Source of the DNA: Holophagales bacterium
GTDB lineage: Bacteria > Acidobacteriota > Thermoanaerobaculia > Multivoradales > Multivoraceae
Length of the DNA stretch: 64,000 bases
Direction of reading: 5' to 3'
NCBI GenBank assembly: GCA_009845425.1
Contig: VXZQ01000001.1
Coordinates: 124,001 to 188,000 of the forward strand
The notes beneath the pieces are model-generated. The model was not told the origin of the DNA, did not search any database, and saw only the letters and a program-made list of their open reading frames with translations. Of this stretch, positions 53,870-63,028 are shown in pieces (the first letter of the stretch is position 1; each line of letters opens with the position of its first letter). The position numbers and the translations under genes are program-made.

Positions 53870-55245
53870 GTCTCGACCTTGCTCATCAGCCGGGCGTCGG
53901 TCACCGGGAAGTGGCACAGCGTTTCGTCGCAGGCCTGGTAGTCGACCAGGAGCGTCGCCACGTTGCCCACGCCCTCGAGTGGCACTTCGATCCGGAAGTC
54001 GCCGTGCATCCGGCCCTGGCCGTCCACCTTGGGCAACACGGGCTCGCCGGCGACCTGGAGGCCGAAGCCCGCGGGCGCGCGGACGCCGAACTTGAACTCC
54101 GCGTCGGAGCCGGGGGCGTAGATCCAGAACCCCGGTTCGAGCTTGAAGTCGAGGACGGCCACCGTCGTCTCGCCGTCGGTGGTCGTCGACATGGTCACTT
54201 CGACCGCCGGACTCACGATGACGGAGAGATTCTCCAGTTCGTCTCCGTCGACTGCGAACCGGGAGGAGCCTCGTACGTCCGGTTCTCCGGGCCCGCCAGC
54301 CGGCCGGAAGCGGTAGCCGCCCCAGTCAGAGGCGAACAGCGCGTCTCCGGTCTCGTCGAGCCAGCCCTGCCACTCGTCGGCGGAGTCATGGCTCAAGCCG
54401 GTGTAACGGCTGAGTAATCGCTGCGCGCGTTCGGGCTCGACCCCTTCGTGCAGGTCGGCGACGGCGCGCTCCAGCAGGGCCGGGTCGTTGTTCGCGATCC
54501 CCAGCGCCCTGGCGTCCTCGTCGATCCGGTAGCGGCCGTCGAGCCGGAAGTAGGCCTTGCCGCCGTACTCGCTGCCGATGCGCGCGCCGTCCCAGTAGAG
54601 GTACGGCTCGTTCTCCGCGTACCAGGCCTGCCGCTCTTCGCGGTCGCCGCGCGCTGCCCCCGGAACCTCTTCGCCGAAGGTGCGCTCAAGAACCCGTTCC
54701 TGGGCCTCCTTCACCTTCTCCGGCGTGTCGTAGAACTCCTTCATGTCCTCGGTCGCGTAGAGGTCGAGCAGGGCGAGGCTGGTGGCCAGCCCCTCCCGAG
54801 GCCGGGCCTCACGAGTCGTCAGGATCGGATGATCCCTGAAGCCGTGGATGTAGTGGACGGCGTTGATCAGCAGCCGCTGGCCGGTCTCGGTCATCTCGTC
54901 CGGCGTGCCGTAGAACCCCCACTGCAGCAGACGCCCCTGGCGGCCGATCGCGAAGTAATCCGGACCCTTCAGGTGCATGCCGCCGGCGATCCACTCCGTG
55001 TCGGGTGAATCGAGGAAGCCGTCGCCGGTCGTCACCACACCCGGCTCGCCGTTGTCCGGACGAGAGCCGACCGGCAGGTTGAGGGTGTCCCATTCCTTCT
55101 TGAGGACCTTGACCGTGGTCATCGTGTCCGGGACGTCCTCCATCAACTCGTAGTACTTGTACTTGGGCGGCGTCGGCACCTCCTCGAGCTCCAGCTCGAT
55201 GGGTAGCGGGCCGTTGAAGATCGGATGGGTCGGGGACTGTGGCAC
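53866..55245 (-). CDS. ThuA-like C-terminal part plus DsbD-alpha domain (downstream of UGA)
   Basis: From GTG 55245 this encodes 459 residues: HPIFNGPLPIELELEEVPTPPKYKYYEL (in part HPIFNGPLPIELEL), a helical middle, and a C-terminal domain resembling the N-terminal alpha domain of DsbD (VDYQACDETLCHFPV, redox Cys pair). It has no export signal although that domain is normally periplasmic. The frame is the same as the lipoprotein ORF ending at 55270; only one TGA and a few codons separate them. I think the two are one protein, either read through or broken; see the UGA entry. Confidence 0.6.
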   Translation of the reverse strand: MPQSPTHPIFNGPLPIELELEEVPTPPKYKYYELMEDVPDTMTTVKVLKKEWDTLNLPVGSRPDNGEPGVVTTGDGFLDSPDTEWIAGGMHLKGPDYFAIGRQGRLLQWGFYGTPDEMTETGQRLLINAVHYIHGFRDHPILTTREARPREGLATSLALLDLYATEDMKEFYDTPEKVKEAQERVLERTFGEEVPGAARGDREERQAWYAENEPYLYWDGARIGSEYGGKAYFRLDGRYRIDEDARALGIANNDPALLERAVADLHEGVEPERAQRLLSRYTGLSHDSADEWQGWLDETGDALFASDWGGYRFRPAGGPGEPDVRGSSRFAVDGDELENLSVIVSPAVEVTMSTTTDGETTVAVLDFKLEPGFWIYAPGSDAEFKFGVRAPAGFGLQVAGEPVLPKVDGQGRMHGDFRIEVPLEGVGNVATLLVDYQACDETLCHFPVTDARLMSKVET

Positions 55246-55269
55246 GACAGCCCTGGAGTACAGGCACAG

Positions 55270-55272
55270 TCA
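55270..55272 (-). other. In-frame UGA joining two halves of one reading frame (candidate selenocysteine)
   Basis: Minus-strand TGA between GWRYG and LCLYSRAVVPQ; both flanks are in the same frame. Read through, it would give GULCL, a U-x-C motif. A hairpin starts at the codon: arms 55275-55265 and 55241-55232 pair over 10 bp with one bulged base, with a small inner stem (55264-55261/55255-55252). The apical loop lacks the GGU of the E. coli SECIS, so the case is open. Confidence 0.45.
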
Positions 55273-55656
55273 CCCGTATCGCCAGCCCAGCAACAGGTTC
55301 AGATCGTCCGAGATACGAGCCCCCTGGCCGCCGATCAGGACGGTGGGCATGGACAGGGTCTCCAAGGTGACTCCCTCGGCCGCCGGCAGTGACCGGGGTC
55401 GCTCCTCCGACCGGTCGATCGTCTGGCCGTCAACGATCAGGACGTCGGCGTCGCTGAGGTCGGCCGTCGCCAGGTCGTTGCGCGCGATGCTCCGCACGTC
55501 GAAGTGCTCCGTGAGCAGCGCGTGGTAGCCGTCCGCGTGGGGAGTGCCGGCGTCGCCGGCGTAGACGACGCGGAGTTGCGGCGCCGGCTCGGTGCAGCCG
55601 AGCGCCAGCGCGCCCGCCGCCAGCGCGGCCAGTCCGGTCCACTGAGTGAATCTCAT
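55270..55656 (-). CDS. ThuA-like lipoprotein, N-terminal part (upstream of UGA)
   Basis: A 128-residue ORF with a lipobox (AAGALALGCTEP) and a ThuA/glutamine-amidotransferase-like flavodoxin fold start: QLRVVYAGDAGTPHADGYHALLTEHFDV (in part LRVVYAGDAGTPHADGYH), ADVLIVDG, and TVLIGGQGARISDDLNLLLGWRYG. A complete ThuA-like domain is about twice as long, so the ORF looks truncated by the TGA. The frame continues directly into the downstream part. Confidence 0.65.
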   Translation of the reverse strand: MRFTQWTGLAALAAGALALGCTEPAPQLRVVYAGDAGTPHADGYHALLTEHFDVRSIARNDLATADLSDADVLIVDGQTIDRSEERPRSLPAAEGVTLETLSMPTVLIGGQGARISDDLNLLLGWRYG

Positions 55657-55704
55657 GTCGATACTCCCCCTTGGGGTTGCGACGGTTGGCTGGAGCCTCC
55701 AACC

Positions 55705-56238
55705 TTACCGGCAGCAGCCGGGCCTTCTCTGATCGGAAGCCGTCGGCGTGTCCAGCGAGTACACGTTGAACTGCCGCAGCGGCGGCGAGTAGATGTGGAG
55801 CGTGATCAGGTCCTCGCCAGCCGGCTGCGTGTTCGCGACCTGGTGGCAGTCGTCCTCCTCCGAGGCGCAGACGCGGCCGGCCCCGTGCTCGCGGCGACCG
55901 CAGGGGCAAATGAGCCCGGACGCCGTCGGCTCGAACGCGGTCTCGGTCGCCACGCCCTCGACGACGCGGAAGGCGCAGCTCGAGCCGCGGTGGTCGTGGA
56001 TCGGGGTCCGCTGCCCGCTGGACCAGCACATGCAGACCAGCTCGTACCACTCCGACTCGGCGATCCGGTTCCGCCGGTAGCCGTCCGCGCCGAAGCGGCA
56101 GGCGGCGCCGAGGTCGGCCCGGGTCACCGGGATGTCGCCCAGCAGACCGCTCAGGACCTCCAGGTCGGCGCGGCCGTCGAGCGAACCCAGGTAATCAAGC
56201 AGCGGACCGAGGCGGCCCGTGGACGACCCTGAGTTCAC
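55705..56238 (-). CDS. Cysteine dioxygenase family protein
   Basis: A 177-residue cupin that would oxidise cysteine, or a related thiol, to the sulfinate using non-haem iron. Iron ligands are His81, His83 (PIHDHRGSSC) and His132 (CHQVANT). Cys88 and Tyr150 (HIYSPPL) sit where mammalian cysteine dioxygenase has its Cys-Tyr cofactor. Position relative to the TonB receptor (12 bp) suggests co-transcription. It complements the thiol-handling genes at the other end of the window. Confidence 0.85.
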   Translation of the reverse strand: MNSGSSTGRLGPLLDYLGSLDGRADLEVLSGLLGDIPVTRADLGAACRFGADGYRRNRIAESEWYELVCMCWSSGQRTPIHDHRGSSCAFRVVEGVATETAFEPTASGLICPCGRREHGAGRVCASEEDDCHQVANTQPAGEDLITLHIYSPPLRQFNVYSLDTPTASDQRRPGCCR

Positions 56239-56250
56239 GTCACCACCCCC

Positions 56251-59094
56251 CTACATCGACCACCTGATCCCGAACTGGGCCGAACGCTGCGGTCCGCGCC
56301 TCCGGATCTCTGGAAAGACGGCGTTCGAAGTGGGGCCGTTGGGGTGACCGATGTTCCAGGTGCGCAGACCCCTCATCTCGGTCACGTTCGTCCGGTCGGT
56401 GGCGTTGAAGACATCGATGAAGACGTGAAGGTCGTGCCGTTCCCTGACGGTGAACGTCTTGGCCAAACGCACATCGGCCGAGAAGACGTCCGGCCCGGTC
56501 CTGGTGTTGAAGCCCTCGAAGAAAGTCGACGGATAGGTGACCCAGCCCCCCGGTGATCGCATGTACGACTGGTCCCAGGCGGTGAAGGGATTGCCGGACC
56601 GGTAGTCCAGGAATCCCGCCAGTTGGAGGCCCCAGGGCAGGTTCCCTACTGCTGAGAGCTTGTAGCTGTGCTCCACCTCGGTGTTGAGCGGCCCATTGAA
56701 TTGCGCGGGCGGGTCCCCCAGATCGGACCCGAGCGACGCCCCATTGAGAACGGAGTTACCCGAGATCAACTCGAAGAACGAACTGCCGACGGCGTCCTGA
56801 TTGGTGTAGCTCACGTGCACCAGGGAGCCGTTGGCAAAGCGGCGCTTGAACTCGACCTCGACATCGAGGACCTCGCTGTAGCCAGTGTTGGTGTATAGGA
56901 GGACATCTCCCTTGGTGGGATCGGGCCGCGCTCCGTCGAGTGCGAATGACCGCCTGTTCTGGAAGTCCGTAAAGAAGAGACCATCGCTGTCGGAGCCGAA
57001 GACGTGGATGCTGATCGTGTTGCGCTCACCGAGCTGGCGCTCGTAGCCCACGTTCCACTTGACGATCTCGGGCAGGTGGAGGTTCGGATCAACGACTAGC
57101 TCGCGAGGTTGCGAGCCCGCGCTCGTCGGGTCCATTTCGAGAGTCACGGGATCGATCGGCACACTGAAGAGGAGCGGTGGCCGGTCAGCCCCCGTATGGC
57201 CGATCAGGTTCGACCGATCGTGATACAGCCCGGCGCCGAATCGGAGAACGGAACGGCCGTTCCCGCCGACATCGACGGCAGCACCCAGCCGCGCCTCGAC
57301 GGTCTGGTCGTCGACCAGGTTGTTCCGGTCGTAGCGCCCGCCCAGATTGAACGTCCAACGGTCGCTCACGAACCAGTCGTCCTGGATGAAGAGGTGGGAG
57401 TTCGCGACCGAGACGTCGATGTCGGTCGGAAACTGGTATACGCCACTGGCCGGAGGGGTTGAGAAGTCGTCGACAAACCCATAGCCCCAGCTTCGCCACG
57501 CCGGCTGCATGGTTCGCTGACCGAAGCGCTCCACGCCGACCCCGGTACGCAGGGAATGATCGCCCCGGAGCCAGGACAGGCGTTCCTTCCACTGGAAGCT
57601 CTCCAGCGTGTTGTCGACTTCAGGGCCGATGCCGCCCTCAAGATGGAACACGACGCCGCCTTCCTCATGGAAGTAGAGACGCAACTTCCGCAACGGATCC
57701 GCGTCGGACTCCATGCTCCGGTCGGCCCCCACCCGGCCCAGCACCGATTCGAGCGTCATGTCCGAACCCACGGCGGCAACATGGCGCACGGACAGGCCCA
57801 GGGAGTCGTTGGCATGATCCTGGTGCTCTATGTGTTCCTGGCTGGAGCGGAAGAGCGAGTGCCCAACGGCGGCCTGCTCGCTGACCCAGTTCCCCGACAC
57901 GCTCAGGTCGTTCGAGTCCGAGAACTGGTGGGTCAGCTTGCCGGTCAGGCGGTCGCGGTTGGTCACGTTGGCGGTCAACCCCAATTCGACCGGCACGGCC
58001 CGTATGTAGACGTGGCTCTGGTTGTAGTCGTAGCCCATCTCATAGTCGTCGTACTCGTAGCTGGTGAAGAAGTGGGTCGTGCCCCGGTTGATGGGGCCGC
58101 CCAGGGTCAGCGATGCCTGTCTTATTGTGAAGTCCTGGCCCTCCAACTGTTCCGCGTCGTCCGTGGTCCGCCCCGTGAACCCCGCTTCCACCACCCCGTC
58201 GTGCTGTTGTTGAACCGTCGCCGAGGCGTTGTACTGGTCGGCGCCGGAACGGGTGATGATGTTGATCACGCCCCCGGACGCGTTGCCGTACTCGGCCGAG
58301 AACGTCGCGGTCGACACCTGGACCTCCTGGATGGCGTCCAGGTTGTAGGTCTGCAGCGCCGTTCCCGTCGAGAAGGTCGACCCCCTCTGGCCGGCGCCTG
58401 CGGAAGCCCGGGGCCCGGCCCGGGTCTCGGACGTGGCCAGGTCGTCGTAGTTCAGGTCGCTCAGGTCGTTGTTGGCCACGCCGTCGATCAGGAACTGGTT
58501 CTGGTTCATGCGCGCCCCGTGAATGCTGAAGCTGTTGTTGGGGGCACTGTTGTCAAGGCCGCCGGTCGCGAGGCCCCCGTGGACCCCTGGAAGGACCCTC
58601 AGCACGTCCAGGAAGCTCCGGTTCGGGAGCGGCAGGCTCTGGACCTCCTCGAAGGTGATGTACTTGTTCACGCGGGAATCGACCGACTCGATCTGCGGTC
58701 GCTCGGAGACGACGGTGATCTCTTCCGTCACGTCGGCTTGAGCTGCCATCTCGAAGTTCACGCGCTGAATGCTGCCGACCCGCACCGCGAGGGATACGGG
58801 GGCGCCGGCGTAGCCGGTGGCCTCCACCGAAACCTGGTAGGTCGCGGGGCGCACGTTGGTCGCGTTGTAGAACCCGTCGGCGTCGGTGGTGAGGACGAGC
58901 GGATCCTCGATCTCCTGCGATTGCAGGATGACCGTCGCTCCGGAGACGGCGGCGCCCTCGCTGTCCGTCACGTGGCCGAGCACCTGGCCGGTGGGACCCT
59001 GGCCCGCGGCCGGCACGGCTACCAGCAGCAGGACGGCCAGCATCATGGCCCAGCCCACCGTCCGCGCGTTTCGAGTTCTCATCTGGTTGAACAT
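56251..59094 (-). CDS. TonB-dependent receptor, Oar-like
   Basis: A 947-residue outer-membrane receptor with a signal peptide (LAVLLLVAVPAAGQ), a carboxypeptidase-regulatory-like domain (about 33-110, VLGHVTDSEGAAVSGATV), a plug (about 120-260, SFSIHGARMNQNQFLIDGV, SAEYGNASGGVINIITRSG) and a 22-strand-type barrel ending FGIRWSM. No SusD partner is adjacent, as is usual in Acidobacteriota. ATG 59094 follows GGGAGCGAAGGG; the frame extends upstream. Cargo unknown. A TPR regulator is divergent 212 bp away. Confidence 0.92.
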   Translation of the reverse strand: MFNQMRTRNARTVGWAMMLAVLLLVAVPAAGQGPTGQVLGHVTDSEGAAVSGATVILQSQEIEDPLVLTTDADGFYNATNVRPATYQVSVEATGYAGAPVSLAVRVGSIQRVNFEMAAQADVTEEITVVSERPQIESVDSRVNKYITFEEVQSLPLPNRSFLDVLRVLPGVHGGLATGGLDNSAPNNSFSIHGARMNQNQFLIDGVANNDLSDLNYDDLATSETRAGPRASAGAGQRGSTFSTGTALQTYNLDAIQEVQVSTATFSAEYGNASGGVINIITRSGADQYNASATVQQQHDGVVEAGFTGRTTDDAEQLEGQDFTIRQASLTLGGPINRGTTHFFTSYEYDDYEMGYDYNQSHVYIRAVPVELGLTANVTNRDRLTGKLTHQFSDSNDLSVSGNWVSEQAAVGHSLFRSSQEHIEHQDHANDSLGLSVRHVAAVGSDMTLESVLGRVGADRSMESDADPLRKLRLYFHEEGGVVFHLEGGIGPEVDNTLESFQWKERLSWLRGDHSLRTGVGVERFGQRTMQPAWRSWGYGFVDDFSTPPASGVYQFPTDIDVSVANSHLFIQDDWFVSDRWTFNLGGRYDRNNLVDDQTVEARLGAAVDVGGNGRSVLRFGAGLYHDRSNLIGHTGADRPPLLFSVPIDPVTLEMDPTSAGSQPRELVVDPNLHLPEIVKWNVGYERQLGERNTISIHVFGSDSDGLFFTDFQNRRSFALDGARPDPTKGDVLLYTNTGYSEVLDVEVEFKRRFANGSLVHVSYTNQDAVGSSFFELISGNSVLNGASLGSDLGDPPAQFNGPLNTEVEHSYKLSAVGNLPWGLQLAGFLDYRSGNPFTAWDQSYMRSPGGWVTYPSTFFEGFNTRTGPDVFSADVRLAKTFTVRERHDLHVFIDVFNATDRTNVTEMRGLRTWNIGHPNGPTSNAVFPEIRRRGPQRSAQFGIRWSM

Positions 59095-59306
59095 GCCCTT
59101 CGCTCCCTTCCGGTTCCCGGCCTTCGCGATCCTGAAGCTGCCCGTGCCGGAGGTCGTCCGACCATCGGCTACCGGGCACACTTCAAACGGCATGAACAGG
59201 CTATGGGCTGGCCATGCCCACTAGCTTGATCCAAACCTCAGCGGAAGTTGATCGGACTTGAAGCGGTAAGCAACCGGAACGTGAGCCCGTCCGCTAGGAT
59301 CCGTCG

Positions 59307-60974
59307 GTGATCTTCTACTTCGGCCCCTTTGTGCTGAAGCCCGAGCAGTACGGCCTCGAGGTGGCCGGACAGCCGCGCCAGCTTCAGCCGAAGGTGTTCG
59401 AATTGCTGGCCTTCCTGGTCGCCAACAGGGACCGGGTGGTGTCCAAGGAAGAGCTGTTGCGAAACATCTGGCACGGCGCCTACGTGTCGGAAGCGGCGAT
59501 CAGCCGCGCGGTCAGCGAGGTGCGCAAGGTACTCCGCGCCGGCGGCGGCAGCGCCGACTGGATCACCACCGTCTACGGCCGCGGTTTCCGCTTCGTCGGC
59601 CCGGTGATCGAGGACCTGGCCGCACCGGACGGCGCCTCGGCGGTCCCGGATTCGCCGCCGGAGGAAGAGCGGAGGATCTCGATCGCCGTCCTGCCGTTCG
59701 CCGACCGCAGCCCGCAGCGCGACCAGGCTCATCTCTGCGAGGGGATGGCCGAGGAGATCCTCCACCGTCTCGCGCACGTCGTCGGCCTCCGGGTCGCGGC
59801 CCGCGGCGTGTCCTTCCAGTACGACGCCTTGGCCGACCCCCGCGAGGTCGGGCGGCAGATCGGCGCCGACCTGGTGCTGGAGGGCACGGTCCGCAAGGAG
59901 GGCGATGAGCTCCGCATCGGCGTCGAAGTGACCGACGCACGGACCGGGCTCCAGGTCTGGTCGGAGCAGTGGCAGCGGAACTCGCAGCAGGTCTTCGCGT
60001 TGCAGGACCAGACCGCGACCCTCATCGCGGAGACCCTGGAACTGCGGCTGGCGCCGGACGCGCCGCGGCACGAGGCGCGGCGCACCGCATCGAGCCAGGC
60101 CTACGACCTCTACCTGCGGGGGCGCAGTCTCTACCACCAGGCGCGCAAGAAGACCTACTACGAGGCCCGGCCACTGTTCGCGGCAGCGATCGAACTCGAT
60201 CCCGAGTACGCCCTCGCCCACGCGGCGTCCGCGCAATGCTCGGCATCCCTCTACCTGTTCCACGAACCGAGCGCGGAGAACCTCAGGCTGGCCGACGCGT
60301 CGAGTTCGCGCGCCCTGGAGCTGGCGCCGGAAGTCGCGGAGGCGCACTCGGCGAGGGCGATGACCCTCAGCACGAAGGGCAGGATGGAGGAGGCCGAAGT
60401 CCACTTCCGGCGCGCCCTGGAACTCGATCCGCTGAGCTTCGAGGCGAATCACAACTTCGCCCGTCACCGCTTTTCCCAGGGTCAGATGGCGGAGGCGGTC
60501 ACGTTCTTCTTCCGGGCGATCGAGGCCGATCCGACGGCTTACGCCCCCTGCTCGATCTGCGCCTCGGCACTCTCGACGCTCGGCCGGAAGACCGAAGCGT
60601 CACGACTCCAGGAACTCGCCATGGCCAGGGTGCAAAGGCGCCTGCTGCGCTATCCCGACGACCAGCGCGCGATCTACCTGGGCGCGGTCGCTCTTGCCCG
60701 TGACGGTCGGACGGACGAGGCCCTCGAGTGGGCCGCGCGGGCGGAAGCGCTGGATCCGCAGGATGCCGTGGCGCTCTACAACCTGGCCTGCGTGGCCTGC
60801 GTGTGCGGCGATGCGGAAAGCGGCCTGCGGTACCTGGAATCGGCGATCACGCACGGCTATCCGCACCTGAGTTGGATCGAGAACGATGCCGACCTGGCGG
60901 CGCTGCGGGCGGATCCGCGGTTCGAGGGGGTGGTGGCGCCGTTGCGGGGGGTGGTGGCGCGGGCGGCCGGCTGA
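59307..60974 (+). CDS. Winged-helix regulator with TolB-like and TPR domains
   Basis: A 555-residue cytosolic protein from GTG 59307. Residues 1-105 are an OmpR/CadC winged helix (RQLQPKVFELLAFLVANRD, SEVRKVLRAGG, TVYGRGFRFVG). About 122-235 match the FlgO/TolB-type domain of CadC-like regulators (ISIAVLPFADRS, LVLEGTVRKEGDELRI). About 250-530 hold TPR repeats (ALELAPEVAEAHSARAM, ALELDPLSFEANHNFA). No membrane helix is present, unlike CadC. It probably regulates the divergent TonB receptor. Confidence 0.88.
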   Translation: MIFYFGPFVLKPEQYGLEVAGQPRQLQPKVFELLAFLVANRDRVVSKEELLRNIWHGAYVSEAAISRAVSEVRKVLRAGGGSADWITTVYGRGFRFVGPVIEDLAAPDGASAVPDSPPEEERRISIAVLPFADRSPQRDQAHLCEGMAEEILHRLAHVVGLRVAARGVSFQYDALADPREVGRQIGADLVLEGTVRKEGDELRIGVEVTDARTGLQVWSEQWQRNSQQVFALQDQTATLIAETLELRLAPDAPRHEARRTASSQAYDLYLRGRSLYHQARKKTYYEARPLFAAAIELDPEYALAHAASAQCSASLYLFHEPSAENLRLADASSSRALELAPEVAEAHSARAMTLSTKGRMEEAEVHFRRALELDPLSFEANHNFARHRFSQGQMAEAVTFFFRAIEADPTAYAPCSICASALSTLGRKTEASRLQELAMARVQRRLLRYPDDQRAIYLGAVALARDGRTDEALEWAARAEALDPQDAVALYNLACVACVCGDAESGLRYLESAITHGYPHLSWIENDADLAALRADPRFEGVVAPLRGVVARAAG

Positions 60975-61044
60975 GGTCGCCGCTTCGCGGCGGCGCATTC
61001 AGGCCGCCTGCGGCGGCAGCGGACCAGAGGGTCCGCGCACCCAG
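60975..61044 (+). repeat. Three-hairpin dispersed repeat, copy B
   Basis: It begins right after the regulator stop. The same three hairpins as at 22013 are present and the same tail CGCGCACCCAG. The third stem reads GCGGACC/GGTCCGC where copy A has GCGGGTC/GACCCGC, so two base pairs change together while the AGAG loop is kept. Confidence 0.75.
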
Positions 61045-61157
61045 AGAACCGGCGTCATTGCGGCGGGTTTCTCTACTGTACGCGCTTCGCGCTTGCACGC
61101 CTCCGCCCGACACAGGCACACTCACGGTTTCACTCGAACAGCTCAAGGACGGAACGC

Positions 61158-61937
61158 ATGCTCGAACTTGGTCTTGACGGCAAGGTGGCGATCGTCACCG
61201 GCGGCAGCGATGGGATGGGGTTGGCGACCGCGCAGCGGCTCGTGAGCGAGGGGGCCCGGGTCGCGATCTGCGCGCGGCGGGCGGAGAACCTGGAGCGGGC
61301 CGCCGACCAGTTGCGCGCGGTTGGCGGCGGCGACGTGCTCGCCCAGGCCGCCGACGTCACGTCCGCTGGCGATGTCGAGCGCTTCATCGAAGCCGTGACG
61401 ACCGAGTTCGGCGGAGTCGACATTCTGATCAACAACGCCGGCGCCTCTGCGGCCCAAGGCCTCGAAGCGCTGGGCGACGACGCCTGGATGGCCGACATCG
61501 AACTCAAGGTGATGGGCGCGGTGCGGTTCTGCCGCGGCGTGGTGCCGTCGATGCGTGAGCGCGGCGGCGGCGCGATCGTCAACGCGACGATCGGCGGCGG
61601 CAAGGCGGCGCCGGCGCGGGCACTGCCGACCAGCGTCACCCGCGCCGCCGGCATCAACCTGACCAAGTCGCTCGCCAACGAACTGGCCGCCGACAACATC
61701 CGCGTCAACACGATCTGCATCGGCCTGATCAAGAGCGAGCAGTGGGTGCGCCGGGCGGAAGGCCAGGGCGTCGACGTCGAGTCGATCTACGAGGCGATGG
61801 GCAAGCGGGTTCCGCTGGGGCGCGTCGGCGAGGCGGAGGAGTACGCGGACCTGATCGCGTTCCTGGTCTCGGAGCGCGGCGCCTACATCACCGGAACGGC
61901 GATCAACCTGGACGGCGGGCTCTGTCCCGTCGTCTAA
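61158..61937 (+). CDS. SDR-family protein with atypical active site
   Basis: A 259-residue Rossmann-fold short-chain dehydrogenase relative. NAD(P) binding is normal: VTGGSDGMG (about 13-21) and ILINNAGAS (about 91). The usual Tyr-x3-Lys is absent: the aligned segment ALPTSVTRAAGINLTKS has Thr and Arg instead, and the catalytic Ser region reads IVNATIGGG. It may therefore not be a standard oxidoreductase. It is 29 bp upstream of a 2-hydroxyacid dehydrogenase and probably in its operon. Confidence 0.82.
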   Translation: MLELGLDGKVAIVTGGSDGMGLATAQRLVSEGARVAICARRAENLERAADQLRAVGGGDVLAQAADVTSAGDVERFIEAVTTEFGGVDILINNAGASAAQGLEALGDDAWMADIELKVMGAVRFCRGVVPSMRERGGGAIVNATIGGGKAAPARALPTSVTRAAGINLTKSLANELAADNIRVNTICIGLIKSEQWVRRAEGQGVDVESIYEAMGKRVPLGRVGEAEEYADLIAFLVSERGAYITGTAINLDGGLCPVV

Positions 61938-61966
61938 CCTGCCCAAGAGCGGACAAGGAGCGGAAC

Positions 61967-63013
61967 GTGAAAGTAGCGATGCAGCGGAACCCCTTCAACC
62001 GCCGGGACCTGATCGAGGAGCAGGGCTTCGAGGTCGTGGAGGGTGTCTGCCGGAGCGAGGACGACCTCGCCGACCTGCTGTCCGACGCCGACGGCGCCCT
62101 GATCGGCGTCATGCCCCTGACGTCGCGCTCCGTGCTCGAGCGCTGTCCGAAGCTCAAGGTGGTCAGCCGGCTGGGAGTCGGCGTCGACTCGATCGACCTC
62201 GATGCCGCCACCGAACTCGGCATCCTCGCGACCAACGTACCGGGGTCGAACACGACCGAGGTGGCGGACCACGCGATGGCGCTGATGCTGGCGCTGACGC
62301 GGTGCGTGGTCGACGCCACCGGCACGACCCGCGACGGCCGCTGGGGCCATCGGGAATCGATGATCGGGCTCCTCACCAAAACCCGACGGATCGCCGGCCA
62401 CACCGTCGGCATCATCGGCTTCGGCAACATCGGCCGCGCCTTCGCCACCCGGATTCGCGGCTTCGGCCCAGGTCGGATCATCGCCGCCGACCCCTACGTC
62501 GATCAGGTCGCGGCCGACCTCTACGGTGTCCAGATCGTGCCGCTCGAGGAGCTGCTCGCCGAGGCCGACTACGTGACGATCCACTGCTCGATGACGGAGG
62601 AGACGCACCACCTGATCAACAGCGACACGCTGGCGCTGATGAAGCCGACCGCGCTCCTGGTCAACGCGGCGCGCGGCAAGATCATCGACGGTGCGGCCCT
62701 GGCCGAAGCCCTCGCCGAAGGGCGGATCGAGGCCGCCGCGCTCGACGTCACCGAGAAGGAACCGATCGACCCTGACGACCCGCTGCTGAAGCTGCACAAC
62801 TGCATCGTGACCCCGCACATCGCCGGCTTCTCGCCGGTGTTCCTGGGCGAATGCCCGATCCGCCAGGCCGAGAACGTGATCCGGGTGCTTACCGGACAGA
62901 TGCCCCACGGCATCGCGAATCCGGAGGCGATCAAGACGATCGCGGTGATGCGGGCCAGCGACCCGGGGCGCTGGGAGGGAGTGCCGGACTTCTCGACCGC
63001 GCTAGCGTTGTAG
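61967..63013 (+). CDS. D-2-hydroxyacid dehydrogenase (phosphoglycerate dehydrogenase-like)
   Basis: A 348-residue NAD-dependent dehydrogenase. The Rossmann loop is VGIIGFGNIGRAFA (about 143), and the catalytic Arg, Glu and His lie in NAARGKIID, DVTEKEP and TPHIAGFS. It resembles the catalytic half of SerA and hydroxypyruvate/glyoxylate reductases and lacks an ACT domain. Start GTG 61967 follows AAGGAGCGGAAC. It sits between the SDR gene and the thioredoxin-ankyrin lipoprotein (15 bp). Confidence 0.87.
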   Translation: MKVAMQRNPFNRRDLIEEQGFEVVEGVCRSEDDLADLLSDADGALIGVMPLTSRSVLERCPKLKVVSRLGVGVDSIDLDAATELGILATNVPGSNTTEVADHAMALMLALTRCVVDATGTTRDGRWGHRESMIGLLTKTRRIAGHTVGIIGFGNIGRAFATRIRGFGPGRIIAADPYVDQVAADLYGVQIVPLEELLAEADYVTIHCSMTEETHHLINSDTLALMKPTALLVNAARGKIIDGAALAEALAEGRIEAAALDVTEKEPIDPDDPLLKLHNCIVTPHIAGFSPVFLGECPIRQAENVIRVLTGQMPHGIANPEAIKTIAVMRASDPGRWEGVPDFSTALAL

Positions 63014-63028
63014 CCAGGAGGTACCGCA

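Noticed and set aside
55232..55275. Hairpin as a rho-independent terminator
   Set aside because: No T-run follows and it lies inside a continuous reading frame.
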